A stretch of DNA of 64,000 nucleotides from Spirochaetales bacterium (GTDB taxonomy: Bacteria; Spirochaetota; Spirochaetia; Treponematales; Treponemataceae): contig QKEL01000008.1 in the NCBI GenBank assembly GCA_003252395.1, forward strand, positions 434,001 to 498,000. The letters are read 5' to 3'. Of this stretch, positions 26,555-35,540 are shown one piece after another. The translations under genes were made by a program, and so were the position numbers. The notes beneath the pieces are model-generated. The model did not search any database, was not told where the DNA came from, and saw only the letters and a list, made by a program, of their open reading frames with translations. How positions within the stretch are numbered: position 1 is the first letter of the stretch; each line of letters begins with the position of its first letter.

Positions 26555-27651
26555 GCGCGCGCCGTAATGCATTCGCCGTCGTGCTGTCCGCGGCCCTTTT
26601 CCCGTTGGGCGCCGAAACAGTGGTATCAGCGGAAATAGCCGCGGCCGCGTCGGCGAAGATCGGCGCGGGCGGAATATCCTCGGTTCCCGAGGCGAACGGC
26701 GGCTCCGTGTCCGTCGGGATCGATACGGCGCGAAACGAGGCGGTGAAAGCCTCCGCGTCGATTGCGGTAAACCAGCGAGGGGAACTTACCCTACACAGGG
26801 CGTGGATGAAGGCGCGCATGCCCTGGCCCGTGGAGGGAACCTCGAGCCGACTCACGGTGGGCCTCGCGCCCCTATCCTGGGGGAAGGGCTTCCTCTTCAA
26901 CGCGGGAGACCCTATTTTCGGCGAAATGCCCGCAATAAACGCCCTTTCCGGAAGCGAATACCGCACCGCCGCGGACTGGCTTGCCGCGATCTATATGCCC
27001 CTCGGCCCTTTCAGCTTCGCCGAGGCGGTATACTTACCGCCGGTCATCGGGCCGTCGACGGGGTCCGCGGAAACGAACGCCGCCATTAGTCCGCGAGACC
27101 GCGCGGGGGGGCGAGTCCAAATCGAGGCGGGACTCCCCTTGCTGCAATCGGTAGAGGCGGGATGGCTCCATGCGGAAACCGCGGGAGAGCGCGGGTATGC
27201 GGCGGCGGACGGTTCCCTATGGGCTGACTGGTACGCGGTCGCGGCCTTCGCCTCGAACAACCCGGCGGCGTCGGCCATGGGAGAACGGGTGGAAGGAGCG
27301 GACTGGTCCCTATCGGGCGGCCTTTTTCGCATAATCGATGTACCCGATTTTCCGCTTACCCTCAGGATTGAGGCGCTCGCCCATCCCGGCCGAAACGCGC
27401 AAAATTGGTTTGCCCTCATGTCGGTTGGCCTCGGAGACATCGCTTCGGCAGGGATCCAGGGATTGTACGCCACCGGTTCCGGCGACGTTTCGGGGCGGTT
27501 TCCCTCCGGGTCGCTGGTTGCGGGGCTTATCGGTGAGTTTTCCCCGGTCAAGGGCTTTACCCTCTCCGCCCAGGCGCTCCGGACCTATATGCCGGCCATG
27601 CCGGACGCTTCGGGATACCTTATTACGGTCGGGGCGCGCTGCAAATTCTAA
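26548..27651 (+). CDS. Predicted outer-membrane beta-barrel protein of the ABC operon
   Basis: The 367-residue protein starts at GTG 26548, overlapping the LolA-like stop by 7 bases, with GGGAG upstream. An N-terminal signal peptide (about 1-30) is followed by a Gly/Ala/Ser-rich sequence with alternating hydrophobic strands throughout. The final residue is Phe (RCKF), the usual barrel-assembly signal. No named family is recognised, and the fold is inferred from composition. As the last gene of the export operon it is a candidate outer-membrane receiver or pore for the substrate. Transcription probably ends at the hairpin just after it. Confidence 0.65.
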   Translation: MVSARRNAFAVVLSAALFPLGAETVVSAEIAAAASAKIGAGGISSVPEANGGSVSVGIDTARNEAVKASASIAVNQRGELTLHRAWMKARMPWPVEGTSSRLTVGLAPLSWGKGFLFNAGDPIFGEMPAINALSGSEYRTAADWLAAIYMPLGPFSFAEAVYLPPVIGPSTGSAETNAAISPRDRAGGRVQIEAGLPLLQSVEAGWLHAETAGERGYAAADGSLWADWYAVAAFASNNPAASAMGERVEGADWSLSGGLFRIIDVPDFPLTLRIEALAHPGRNAQNWFALMSVGLGDIASAGIQGLYATGSGDVSGRFPSGSLVAGLIGEFSPVKGFTLSAQALRTYMPAMPDASGYLITVGARCKF

Positions 27652-27679
27652 AAAAAAAGCGGCAGGTAACCCTGCCGCT
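27650..27679 (-). terminator. Intrinsic terminator between convergent operons
   Basis: AGCGGCAGG (27658-27666) and CCTGCCGCT (27671-27679) form a 9-bp stem with a 4-base loop. On the reverse strand the stem is followed by nine T (27658-27650), a textbook terminator for the lipoprotein operon. It may also stop forward transcription from the ABC operon. Confidence 0.85.
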
Positions 27680-27696
27680 CGCGTTCGGTAAAAACC

Positions 27697-28818
27697 TTAC
27701 GACCCCGAAAGCTGAGTCATGAAATCGCTGAGGACTACCGGATACTCTTCCTTAATCTTGGCCTCGGCAGCACGAACCGCGCGGTTTTCGGCTTCGGCTT
27801 GGGTCGCGTGCCCCTCGCGGCCGGAGATATTGAAGGGGAACAAAACCGTTCCGTTTGCGGTATCGGTAAGCTTGCCGTCCACGACGTAGCGCACGAACTT
27901 GTTCGTGTTCGCGGCGAGCTCTACCGGGTTGAGGGAGAGCTTGCCCCGAAGGACGTACCGGGATTCCACGGAGCCGGTTTTGAAGCCGGCGCCGGAAATG
28001 GACTCGGCGAAGGCGGAGGAAATCCGGGAATCGCGGTCATCGGCGATATCCACCCCGATAGGAATATTCTTGGCGATACGCAGGCATTCCAATCGGAATT
28101 CGTCGCCCGTATGGGTGGAATCGCGCATGGACGCCGCCATGCCGGGACTTAAAACCGAAAGGACGTTCAGAAACCGAACGTTCGAATCGCCGATCACCGA
28201 GGCGAGATCGTACCGGGAATAGGCGTCGAAGGTGTTCTTCTCGCCGTCCTCGATCTCGATCAGCTTGGCGATGGTCTTTTCGTTCGACTCCACCAAATCC
28301 TTATAAAGGAGCGCGCCCTTCGCCTTGTCCAACACCGCCACGGCGTACACCGTGCCTTTTTTGTCGTCCCAGGTATCCTTGATTTCGGCTCCCACGAGGG
28401 TATCCATGTCGAAAGAGGTCTGCACGGCCTGATTCACCGAGGCGTCTTCCGAAATCGTCACCTTTCCCGCCATAACGGCTTCGCTATAGCGCGAGGTCGT
28501 GACCGTTTCGCCCTTAACCTGTTGGCCGAAAACGGAAACTAGCGCGCCGAGGGCGTTTTTTTCCGCCGAATCGCGGTCCTTTCCGTAGCCGACGGCGGAA
28601 ACGTACTGGGCCTCGGAATACGCCTTTCGGGGGTTTCCGACCCATTCCGGTTCAGCCCGCGAGACGGCCTTGCCGGCTTCCGTCGCGCCTTCCGTACCGG
28701 CAGCCGCCGGTGCGCTCGCGCAGGATACCGCCATGGCCGTCGCGACGAACGCCGTGAGGATTCCAAACACCGAACGCCGGAGTTCCCGAACGGCAAGGTT
28801 TCTTTTCATTGAATGCAT
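27697..28818 (-). CDS. LPP20-family lipoprotein
   Basis: This 373-residue protein has a long basic signal region, a hydrophobic core and a lipobox (AMAVSC), so it should be anchored in the envelope. Residues about 55-165 fit the LPP20 pattern: PEWVGNP, then YVSAVGYGKDRDSAEKNALGAL, repeated ..ED.SVNQAVQTS and a VYAVAVLD strand. The C-terminal half is not recognised. The start at 28818 follows GGAGG at 4 bases. It overlaps the preceding lipoprotein gene by 13 bases. LPP20 domains are common in outer-membrane lipoproteins of unknown role, sometimes flagellar. Confidence 0.8.
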   Translation of the reverse strand: MHSMKRNLAVRELRRSVFGILTAFVATAMAVSCASAPAAAGTEGATEAGKAVSRAEPEWVGNPRKAYSEAQYVSAVGYGKDRDSAEKNALGALVSVFGQQVKGETVTTSRYSEAVMAGKVTISEDASVNQAVQTSFDMDTLVGAEIKDTWDDKKGTVYAVAVLDKAKGALLYKDLVESNEKTIAKLIEIEDGEKNTFDAYSRYDLASVIGDSNVRFLNVLSVLSPGMAASMRDSTHTGDEFRLECLRIAKNIPIGVDIADDRDSRISSAFAESISGAGFKTGSVESRYVLRGKLSLNPVELAANTNKFVRYVVDGKLTDTANGTVLFPFNISGREGHATQAEAENRAVRAAEAKIKEEYPVVLSDFMTQLSGS

Positions 28819-30164
28819 ACTGCCTCCGTTAGGTTCAGCCGGTTAGGCCGCACCTCGACGTTCTCGAAGCGCCGGCGGTCCACCGCCATGCCCGAAGCGT
28901 CATAATAGTTTACGGTAAAAGAATACGTGCCCGGTTCCAGGTTGATACCCCCGACCACGGCACGGGCCGGAAAATAGCGGGCCATTCGGAGATCCGCCTG
29001 TTCGCTCGCCTCGGCGTAAATCTGGGTTCCCAGACTGAGCACGCCCAGGAGGATCGCGCCTTCCGCGCTGCCCGCGTCGTTGGACTGCTTGTCCAGCGCG
29101 ACGGAAGCGGTGGTCTTCGCGATGGACCGAAGCACCGACTTGAGGTAAATGAGCCCCGACCGAAGCTTGAAAGTCTCTTCCGCCACGGCGCCCATATCCT
29201 CGATTTGTTCAAGGACGAAGGTCTCTCCCCCGTCGATGGCCACCTCGGTTTTCGCGATTCGCGACGGCCGGCTTTGCATGGCCGGCAGGGCGAACTTGAT
29301 CCAGTGCATATCGGAGAACTGAAGCCGCGTGGCGTTCTCGATTTTCGCCGGGGAAGGGCCGTTAAAGCTCATAACGTTCAGCCGCGCCTTTCCCGCCGGG
29401 ATGGACAGTTCGTCGTCCAAAGAAGCGGGAAGCGCGAAGGGATACATGGCCGGTTGGTTGGCGAACGCCAGCTTAACCTGGTCTCGGTTTATGCGCGCGT
29501 CGTCGCTCTTTCCCTCGGCCCGGTAGAAAAGCATGCCAAGATATTGGGCCAGGGCCGAATTGCTGAAATTGGACGTCATCGCCGAGGGGTCGTAGGGAAT
29601 TTCCCCCGACTTGTCCATAACGGCCTTTTGCGCATTGGTGATCATGGTGCCGTATTTCGTCGAGAGAAACTTCAGCTTATTGTCGATTCGCCGTATTTCC
29701 ACCAAGGCGTCAACCACGGACCCCTCGTGATAGTAGTTGAGGGCGTTAAAGACGTTCAGGTAGATATCCTCGTAATCTTCCCCGGGATACTCCTGGGTGT
29801 TATCGTTTACGAGATAGGTGGAGGCCTCGAGGGTCACGCTCTTGGTGAACGCGGCCTCGATGCCGAGTTCGGCGTCGCGCAAATGGGTTTCGGCGGCATT
29901 CCATTCCCCGGCGTAGTGCGCGAGCATGCCCGCGTCCAGGGCGTAGAGAATCCGGTTCCGGGGCGGATAGGCGGAGTCTTTCGCTTCCTGGATCATCGCG
30001 TACCCGGCGCCGTAATCGCCCCGGGAGACCGCGTCGTCTATGGGCTCGTAGTGGGCGACCGAGGCGCACGACGCGAACAGGGCCGATCCCAAGAGAACGG
30101 CCGGTAAGCGCGGCGCGGCGGCGCGGCGGCGCATTGGATTGGAGAGGGTGCCAGTCGTCGCCAT
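28806..30164 (-). CDS. COG3014-like lipoprotein of the LpoB cluster
   Basis: The protein is 452 residues from the ATG at 30164. It contains a basic N-terminus, a hydrophobic stretch and a lipobox ending LFASC, then an alpha-helical, repeat-like region (about 45-180) with AGEWNAAETHLRDAEL, and a C-terminal beta-rich part. An ATG at 30134 gives a shorter, cleaner signal peptide; neither start has a clear ribosome site. The overall pattern resembles COG3014, lipoproteins of unknown function usually encoded beside an LpoB homologue and an LPP20-like gene, as here. This family assignment is from memory and moderate. Confidence 0.6.
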   Translation of the reverse strand: MATTGTLSNPMRRRAAAPRLPAVLLGSALFASCASVAHYEPIDDAVSRGDYGAGYAMIQEAKDSAYPPRNRILYALDAGMLAHYAGEWNAAETHLRDAELGIEAAFTKSVTLEASTYLVNDNTQEYPGEDYEDIYLNVFNALNYYHEGSVVDALVEIRRIDNKLKFLSTKYGTMITNAQKAVMDKSGEIPYDPSAMTSNFSNSALAQYLGMLFYRAEGKSDDARINRDQVKLAFANQPAMYPFALPASLDDELSIPAGKARLNVMSFNGPSPAKIENATRLQFSDMHWIKFALPAMQSRPSRIAKTEVAIDGGETFVLEQIEDMGAVAEETFKLRSGLIYLKSVLRSIAKTTASVALDKQSNDAGSAEGAILLGVLSLGTQIYAEASEQADLRMARYFPARAVVGGINLEPGTYSFTVNYYDASGMAVDRRRFENVEVRPNRLNLTEAVCIQ

Positions 30165-30171
30165 AGGGGAA

Positions 30172-30783
30172 TTACAGGCGGGCCGACGGGGTCTTAATGA
30201 CCTTCTTGATCTCATCGTTCTCCCCTACCCAAATCTTTTTGTTCGTCTCGATATCGATGAGTTCCGCGGTCACGTAATAGGTGCGGGTAGCCGTTTTTCC
30301 GTTGGCGGCGCGGTCAACGATGGTTTTCACCGCCCCGATCAGTATGAAATCCGCGCCGGTCTCGTTGGCCAGCGCCTTGGCCGTTTCCTCGCTGGCGAAG
30401 GATTGCTGTTCCTGCCGCTCGTCGCGAATTTCCCCGCGTTCGGCGCTGGAGGCCACGAAATCGGCCTTGCCGGAATTGATGATGGCCGATTCCATCTTCT
30501 TGGAGATGATGGTGGTATCGATATGCTCGTCGCTGTCGTTGCGGAAGGTCCCGACGATGAAAACCGGAAGGGCCTTCTTCTTCTGGGCGGTCTGGGCGAC
30601 CCGGGGCGATTCCAGGCAATCGTTGATCAGGCTCTCGCACACGATGCGTACGTCCGTGTCGTTCCAATAACCGCTCAGGTCAGTTTGGGTGGACGAGTCC
30701 ACGCGGGTAACCGAAGTGGTGGCGCATGAAGCGGCGAAGATAACCGCCAGGGCGGCGGCGGCAATAGCGAGTGTCTTTTGCAT
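30172..30783 (-). CDS. LpoB-family outer membrane lipoprotein (penicillin-binding protein activator)
   Basis: The 203-residue protein has a lipoprotein signal (MQKT..., lipobox FAASC near residue 20). The mature part matches the LpoB family: STQTDLSGYWNDTDVRIVCESLI, PVFIVGTFRNDSDEHIDT, KMESAIINSGKADFV, and the late ADFILIGAVKTI and YYVTAELIDIETNKKIW segments. In E. coli LpoB reaches through the cell wall to activate PBP1b. Spirochaete homologues are annotated from similarity only. A strong AGGAGG site precedes the ATG. It is the first gene of the three-gene lipoprotein operon. Confidence 0.88.
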   Translation of the reverse strand: MQKTLAIAAAALAVIFAASCATTSVTRVDSSTQTDLSGYWNDTDVRIVCESLINDCLESPRVAQTAQKKKALPVFIVGTFRNDSDEHIDTTIISKKMESAIINSGKADFVASSAERGEIRDERQEQQSFASEETAKALANETGADFILIGAVKTIVDRAANGKTATRTYYVTAELIDIETNKKIWVGENDEIKKVIKTPSARL

Positions 30784-30830
30784 AAAAAATCCTCCTGATG
30801 AAAATTATAGCACGCTGAATCGGTCTCGGC

Positions 30831-31199
30831 TTATTCCTCGATAAAATGCAGCTCGACCCCGTTCGGGTCGACCGCGGTCATGATCTTCTTTCCTCCCTTA
30901 AGGGTACGGGGCGGCGCCGCGACGCGAACCTTGCTCGCGGCAAGGGCCTTTTCGGCCGCCCCGATCTGTTCCACGACGAACGAAAGGGAAACGGCGCCGG
31001 AAGCGGGGGGCTGGCCCGGATCTGCGGTTTCCAGTTCGATAAGGGTATCCGAACCCTCGCGGCGCAGAAGGGCCTTCTGCTTATCCGGCGACATGGAAAT
31101 CATGGAATCCAGGGCGAATTCAAGGACCTGTTCGTAAAAGGAGATCGACTTCGCCATGTCCTGAGTCTTGATCAACACGGTATTCAGTTTCGCGTTCAT
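30831..31199 (-). CDS. VOC-family (glyoxalase-like) protein
   Basis: The 122-residue protein is a single VOC repeat unit pair: NTVLIKTQDMAKSISFYEQVLEF at the start and MTAVDPNGVELHFIEE at the end, the typical DPxGxxxxF metal-site strand. The substrate is unknown; such proteins include lactoylglutathione lyases, dioxygenases and antibiotic-binding proteins. The start at 31199 has GGAGGG 4 bases upstream. It lies before the LpoB operon with a 47-base gap. Confidence 0.82.
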   Translation of the reverse strand: MNAKLNTVLIKTQDMAKSISFYEQVLEFALDSMISMSPDKQKALLRREGSDTLIELETADPGQPPASGAVSLSFVVEQIGAAEKALAASKVRVAAPPRTLKGGKKIMTAVDPNGVELHFIEE

Positions 31200-31237
31200 G
31201 TACCCTCCAGATATAACACCCCGAAAACGGTAAAACG

Positions 31238-31642
31238 TTACTTCTCGCCTTCCGGTCTTCGGATCTCGCCGTATTTGCACTCGCCGGACCGGGAGAGAGG
31301 TACCTTGTTCCCCTCCGAATCCACCGCCACGAAGGTCACGCTATTCGTGAAAATGAGTTTTTCGTCAGAATGGCCGGGCATGTCCGCGTATACGTCCACG
31401 GAATAGGTCGCGGACGTTCTTCCCTGATGCGTCATCTTCATGACGAAATGCATGATGGAGCCGTTGGGGACGGCATGGCGGAATTCGAGGTTTTCCATGG
31501 CCCGGGTCACGAGCACGGACCCGCAAAAGTCGCGCGACGCGGCCAACCACGCGTATTCGTCGACCCACTTGAGAAGCTGCCCGCCGAAAAGCTTTCCGTG
31601 ATGGTTCAGGTGCTCGGTTCTCACCAGGGTATAACTGTCCAT
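31238..31642 (-). CDS. Acyl-CoA thioesterase (YciA/hotdog type)
   Basis: The 134-residue hotdog-fold protein starts MDSYTLVRTEHLNHHGKLFG, with the HLN..GxLFGG motif and catalytic acid in QLLKWVDEYAWLAA, typical of BFIT/YciA-like acyl-CoA hydrolases. GGAGG precedes the ATG at 5-6 bases. It would hydrolyse fatty acyl-CoA in the cytoplasm; chain length cannot be told. It lies between the VOC gene and the hybrid kinase gene on the same strand. Confidence 0.88.
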   Translation of the reverse strand: MDSYTLVRTEHLNHHGKLFGGQLLKWVDEYAWLAASRDFCGSVLVTRAMENLEFRHAVPNGSIMHFVMKMTHQGRTSATYSVDVYADMPGHSDEKLIFTNSVTFVAVDSEGNKVPLSRSGECKYGEIRRPEGEK

Positions 31643-31655
31643 TCTTTCCTCCGAA

Positions 31656-33443
31656 TCAACGATCGGCCATGCCGAAAATCGTCTTGAAAACCCCCGGATT
31701 ATAGGGCTTAAGCAGGTAATTGGCAATGACGTCCCGATTGCTCTCAAGCTCTTCGGCATTATCGCTGGTCGCGGTTACCGCAAGGATCGGGCAGATCACG
31801 CCGAGATCGCGCTTTATGATTCTGGCCGCCTCGTAACCGTTCATTCGGGGCATATGAATATCCATGAGCACGAGATCGAAATAATCAGGGGAACGGGTTT
31901 TGCAGAGTTCTACCGCCTCGACCCCGTCTTGGGCGAATTCCACGGTGCAACCGCTCTCCGCCAGCAGATTCCCCGCGATTTCCGCGTTGATTTCATTGTC
32001 TTCCACCACCAATACCCGCCGGGTCTTCAGCTCAACGCGGGGCAGGGTATTGTCCGACGTTACCGGGGAAGTGGCGCCGGAACGTTTAAGCACCACCACG
32101 AAATGGAAAATGCTGCCCTTGCCGGGAGTGCTGTCGACCCAGATAACCCCGTGCATTAATTCCACGAGCCGTTTGGCGATGGCGAGTCCCAGGCCCGTGC
32201 CCTCCTGGTTTTTTACCAAAACCTTCCCGAATTGCTCAAAATCCGTGAAAAGGCGGGATAATTCGTCCTCGTCGAGTCCGCAGCCCGTATCCCTCACGGC
32301 ACAGCGGAGGATTACCTCTTCCGATAGGGTTTCAACGTTCGCGCTCACGTGGACGAGGCCCGTATCGGTAAACTTGATGGCGTTGCTCACCAGGTTCATG
32401 AAAATTTGGGTGAGCCGAAACTGGTCCGCGAATACGTAAAAATCCTCGGGACAGGCGAAATCGATGGTAAACTCGAGTCCTTTCCGGGCGGCCTTATCGA
32501 TAAAGAGGTCGGCCAGTATCTTTTTCATGCCGTACAGATTGAAGGTTTCGGGATTGAGGGAGAACTTGTGTTCCTTCATTTTCGAAAAATCGAGGATATC
32601 GTTCACGATCCCCAAGAGGATGTCGGACGCGTTTTCGATTTTTTGGATGAACTCGATGGCTTTCGGGTCGCTGGCGTGATTTTTCGCGAAATACGTCATG
32701 CCGAGGATGGCGTTAATGGGAGTGCGGATTTCATGGCTCATATTGGCGAAGAAATTGTCTTTGGCGACCGCGTGCCGATGGGTTTCCTCCAGCTGCTGAA
32801 CCAATTTTTGCTTGATTTCGTCTTCCCGGGTGTTGTCGGTCAGATACATGGGGTAGATTATCCCGGAACGGGGCGTTTCGAAGGTAGCTAGATCTACCTT
32901 GACGCACCGGACTCCTTGGGGAAGAAACACCCGGAATTCCCGGGAAAAGGCGACTCCGCGGTCCAGGGAGTCCGCGAGCCGTTCCGCAACGGGCACGAGA
33001 ACCGGGTTTACGAGGTCGCTCCAGACCGTTCCCTTTCGGAGAAACCCCGGTTTCAGGTCCAAAATACGTTCCGCGGCGGAATTAAACACGACGACCCGGT
33101 AATCCCGATCGAGAACGACAATGCCGCTATCCAGACGGTCGAACAATTCGCGGGATATTCGCTCAAAATTGTCCATCTCCTCGCTTTTGTCGGCGGTTAT
33201 CCGGTCCTTTTTCCGCCAAACCGCGTAGGAGACGAAGCAGAGGAGCAAAAGGAGGGCGATAGCCCCGCCGCCATAGGCGCCCAGCGGAATACCCGCGAAG
33301 GTAGGACAGGGTAAACCGCTCGCCTCAACCGCCGCGAAGGCGCGATGAAGGTTCCAGAGGAAGAGGGTTTGGGCTATGGCGAAGGCCGCGGCCGCCGCGA
33401 CAAGGGCCACGACGCCCGCTTGCGATATCTTCTTTTTTTTCAT
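31656..33443 (-). CDS. Hybrid sensor histidine kinase with PAS and receiver domains
   Basis: The 595-residue protein has two N-terminal transmembrane helices (about 10-33 and 52-74) with a very small periplasmic loop, a PAS-like domain (about 95-220), a HisKA domain with phospho-His in FANMSHEIRTPINAILG, a HATPase with N, G1 (RDTGCGL) and G2 (EGTGLGLAI) boxes, and a C-terminal receiver with phospho-Asp in LVLMDIHMP. The chemistry looks complete. Signal and output partner are unknown. The gene has its own strong promoter overlapping the end of trpA, and AGG before the ATG. Confidence 0.92.
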   Translation of the reverse strand: MKKKKISQAGVVALVAAAAAFAIAQTLFLWNLHRAFAAVEASGLPCPTFAGIPLGAYGGGAIALLLLLCFVSYAVWRKKDRITADKSEEMDNFERISRELFDRLDSGIVVLDRDYRVVVFNSAAERILDLKPGFLRKGTVWSDLVNPVLVPVAERLADSLDRGVAFSREFRVFLPQGVRCVKVDLATFETPRSGIIYPMYLTDNTREDEIKQKLVQQLEETHRHAVAKDNFFANMSHEIRTPINAILGMTYFAKNHASDPKAIEFIQKIENASDILLGIVNDILDFSKMKEHKFSLNPETFNLYGMKKILADLFIDKAARKGLEFTIDFACPEDFYVFADQFRLTQIFMNLVSNAIKFTDTGLVHVSANVETLSEEVILRCAVRDTGCGLDEDELSRLFTDFEQFGKVLVKNQEGTGLGLAIAKRLVELMHGVIWVDSTPGKGSIFHFVVVLKRSGATSPVTSDNTLPRVELKTRRVLVVEDNEINAEIAGNLLAESGCTVEFAQDGVEAVELCKTRSPDYFDLVLMDIHMPRMNGYEAARIIKRDLGVICPILAVTATSDNAEELESNRDVIANYLLKPYNPGVFKTIFGMADR

Positions 33444-33467
33444 CCTGAGGGGTTATCCGTACCTCTC

Positions 33468-33496
33468 AGTATAACCGGAACGCGCCCTATTGTCCA
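33468..33496 (-). promoter_or_regulatory. Strong candidate promoter of the hybrid kinase gene
   Basis: On the reverse strand, TGGACA (33496-33491), 17 bases and TATACT (33473-33468) match the consensus closely. The -35 box overlaps the last codons of trpA, so the kinase gene can be expressed independently of the trp operon. Confidence 0.65.
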
Positions 33497-34284
33497 AAGC
33501 CGGAAAGTTCGGCGGCCTTTTTTTTCACCGCTTCAAAGACCGCTTTTTCCCCGCCCGCGGCCGCGTCGCGAATGGCCTCCACGAACACGGAACCCGCCAC
33601 CACGGCGTGGACGTGAGGCGCCAGGGTGGCCGCCTGGGCGCCGTTCCGTATGCCGAAGCCGCCCAGGACCCGGGACTCGCCCACCGCCTTCCCCGGGCCC
33701 GCCGATTCAAGCCGGGCGATGAAGGCGAGGGTGTCGCCGTCGATCGCGGTTTCTCTGCCGGTAATGCCGGCGCGAAGGGCCGCGTATACCAGCGGGCGAT
33801 TCAAGGCCGCGAGGGCGGCGACGCGCGCGGGGCCCATGGAAGGAGCGGCGACCGGTACGGATACCAGCCCCCTCTTTTCGCAGGCGGCGGAAAGGCCCTC
33901 GTCGGCGTCGAAGGGAAGGTCGGGCACTATAAGACCGGAAGCCCCCGCGCCGGCGGCCATCTCGACAAACCGTTCTATGCCGGGCTTCCAGGCGAGGTTG
34001 CCGTAGGTCATGATATAGACCGGTATCGCCGGATACCTCCGGCGCAGTTCCCGCGCGAACGCAAGGCCTTCCGCCACCCGGTAGCCCCGCTCGAGCACGG
34101 CGGCGCAGGCGGTCTGAATCGCGACGCCGTCGGCGCTCGGATCGCTGAAGGGAAGCTGTATCTCGAAATAGGAGACCCCTCCCGCGGCAAGGCCTTCCGC
34201 GGCGGCAAGCGCCAGGGTATCGGTGGGGTATCCCGCCACCAGGTGGGCCATTACCCTCACCGGGGCGGTCCGTAAATCGTTCAT
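33487..34284 (-). CDS. trpA: Tryptophan synthase alpha chain
   Basis: The 265-residue alpha subunit cleaves indole-3-glycerol phosphate to indole. The catalytic Glu is in SYFEIQLPFSDPSADG near residue 40, with the catalytic Asp in the same motif. The mobile-loop segment AALRAGITG and the C-terminal GGFGIRNGAQA phosphate site are present. The start at 34284 follows GGAGG and overlaps the trpB stop by 4 bases (ATGA). It is the last gene of the trp operon. Confidence 0.94.
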   Translation of the reverse strand: MNDLRTAPVRVMAHLVAGYPTDTLALAAAEGLAAGGVSYFEIQLPFSDPSADGVAIQTACAAVLERGYRVAEGLAFARELRRRYPAIPVYIMTYGNLAWKPGIERFVEMAAGAGASGLIVPDLPFDADEGLSAACEKRGLVSVPVAAPSMGPARVAALAALNRPLVYAALRAGITGRETAIDGDTLAFIARLESAGPGKAVGESRVLGGFGIRNGAQAATLAPHVHAVVAGSVFVEAIRDAAAGGEKAVFEAVKKKAAELSGFGQ

Positions 34285-35540
34285 GAATGGCCTCCGAATA
34301 CGTGTATGTCCTCGCCCGATTCCAGTCGGTCCAGTTCGGCCTTCAAAAAGGCCTTCCACTCCGCCGGACGAAATACCGGCGAAGTGATGAAAATATCCTT
34401 ATCGCCCCTGCCAGACATGTTTACTATAACGGCCCGGTCTTTGGGGAGCGATTTGGCGAGCGTTATCGCGGCGGCGCCCGCGTGGGCGCTTTCCAGGGCG
34501 AATATGACTCCCTCGTTACGGGCGAAGAACTTGAGCGCCTCAAGGGCCTCCGAATCCCGCACGGCGGTATACTCGATCCGACCCGACTCGCCGAGGGCGG
34601 CCAGTTGGGGCCCGATTCCCGGATAATCGAGTCCGGCCGAGATGGAACGGGTTTCGGCGACCTGCCCGTCCTCGTCGGTGAGAAAGCGGCTTTTGTAGCC
34701 GTGAATGATCCCGTCGCCCGAGGCCGACCCGACCATGCGCGCCGCGTTTTCCCCGGGGCCGGGGCCGATGCCTCCCGCCTCGGCCCCGATCAGGCGCGGC
34801 GAGGGCAGATCGATGAAGGGCGAAAAAAAACCGATGGCGTTGGAGCCGCCGCCCACGCAGGCGACCAGCGCCTCGACGCGCAAGTCGCGTTCCGCGATCT
34901 GGTCCCGGGTTTCCAGGCCGATAACCGACTGGAAGGTCCTGACCATGTCGGGAAAGGGCGCGGGGCCCAGCGCCGAGCCGATCAGGTAATGGGTGTTTTG
35001 GAAGCTCGCGGCCCAATCGCGCATCGCTTCGTTGATCGCGTCTTTTAGGGTGCGGGAACCGGAGGTCACGGGGACTACCCGCGCGCCGTACAGTTCCATG
35101 GCCGCCACGTTGGGCTGTTGCCGGCGCACGTCCACCTCGCCCATGTACACCGCGCAGTCAAGGCCAAGCCGGGCGCAGGCCGACGCGGTCGCCAACCCGT
35201 GCTGTCCCGCGCCGGTTTCCGCGATGATCCGCGTTTTCCCCATGCGCTTCGCGAGCAGGGCTTGCGCTATGGCGTTGTTAATCTTATGGGCCCCCGTGTG
35301 GGCGAGGCCTTCCATTTTAATGTATATCTGCGCCCCGCCGAGTTCCCTGCTCGCGTTTTCCGCGCGCAACAGGGGAGTCGGCCGGCCGATAAAATCGCGC
35401 CTGAGGCCGTCCAGTTCCGCGATAAACGCGGGATCGGCCATCGCTTGACCAAAAGCCGCTTCCAGCTCCTCCAACGGCGCGCGAAGCACTTCCGCGACAT
35501 AGCGCCCGCCAAAGCGGTCAAAATAACCCGTGCCGCCCAT
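34281..35540 (-). CDS. trpB: Tryptophan synthase beta chain
   Basis: The 419-residue beta subunit joins indole and serine on pyridoxal phosphate. The PLP lysine is in HTGAHKINNAIAQ near residue 87, with AETGAGQHG after it and the phosphate-binding GGGSNAIG near 230. The type is the standard TrpB1, which pairs with TrpA. Length is slightly above average. It overlaps trpC-F by one base and trpA by four, so the end of the operon is tightly coupled. Confidence 0.96.
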   Translation of the reverse strand: MGGTGYFDRFGGRYVAEVLRAPLEELEAAFGQAMADPAFIAELDGLRRDFIGRPTPLLRAENASRELGGAQIYIKMEGLAHTGAHKINNAIAQALLAKRMGKTRIIAETGAGQHGLATASACARLGLDCAVYMGEVDVRRQQPNVAAMELYGARVVPVTSGSRTLKDAINEAMRDWAASFQNTHYLIGSALGPAPFPDMVRTFQSVIGLETRDQIAERDLRVEALVACVGGGSNAIGFFSPFIDLPSPRLIGAEAGGIGPGPGENAARMVGSASGDGIIHGYKSRFLTDEDGQVAETRSISAGLDYPGIGPQLAALGESGRIEYTAVRDSEALEALKFFARNEGVIFALESAHAGAAAITLAKSLPKDRAVIVNMSGRGDKDIFITSPVFRPAEWKAFLKAELDRLESGEDIHVFGGHS

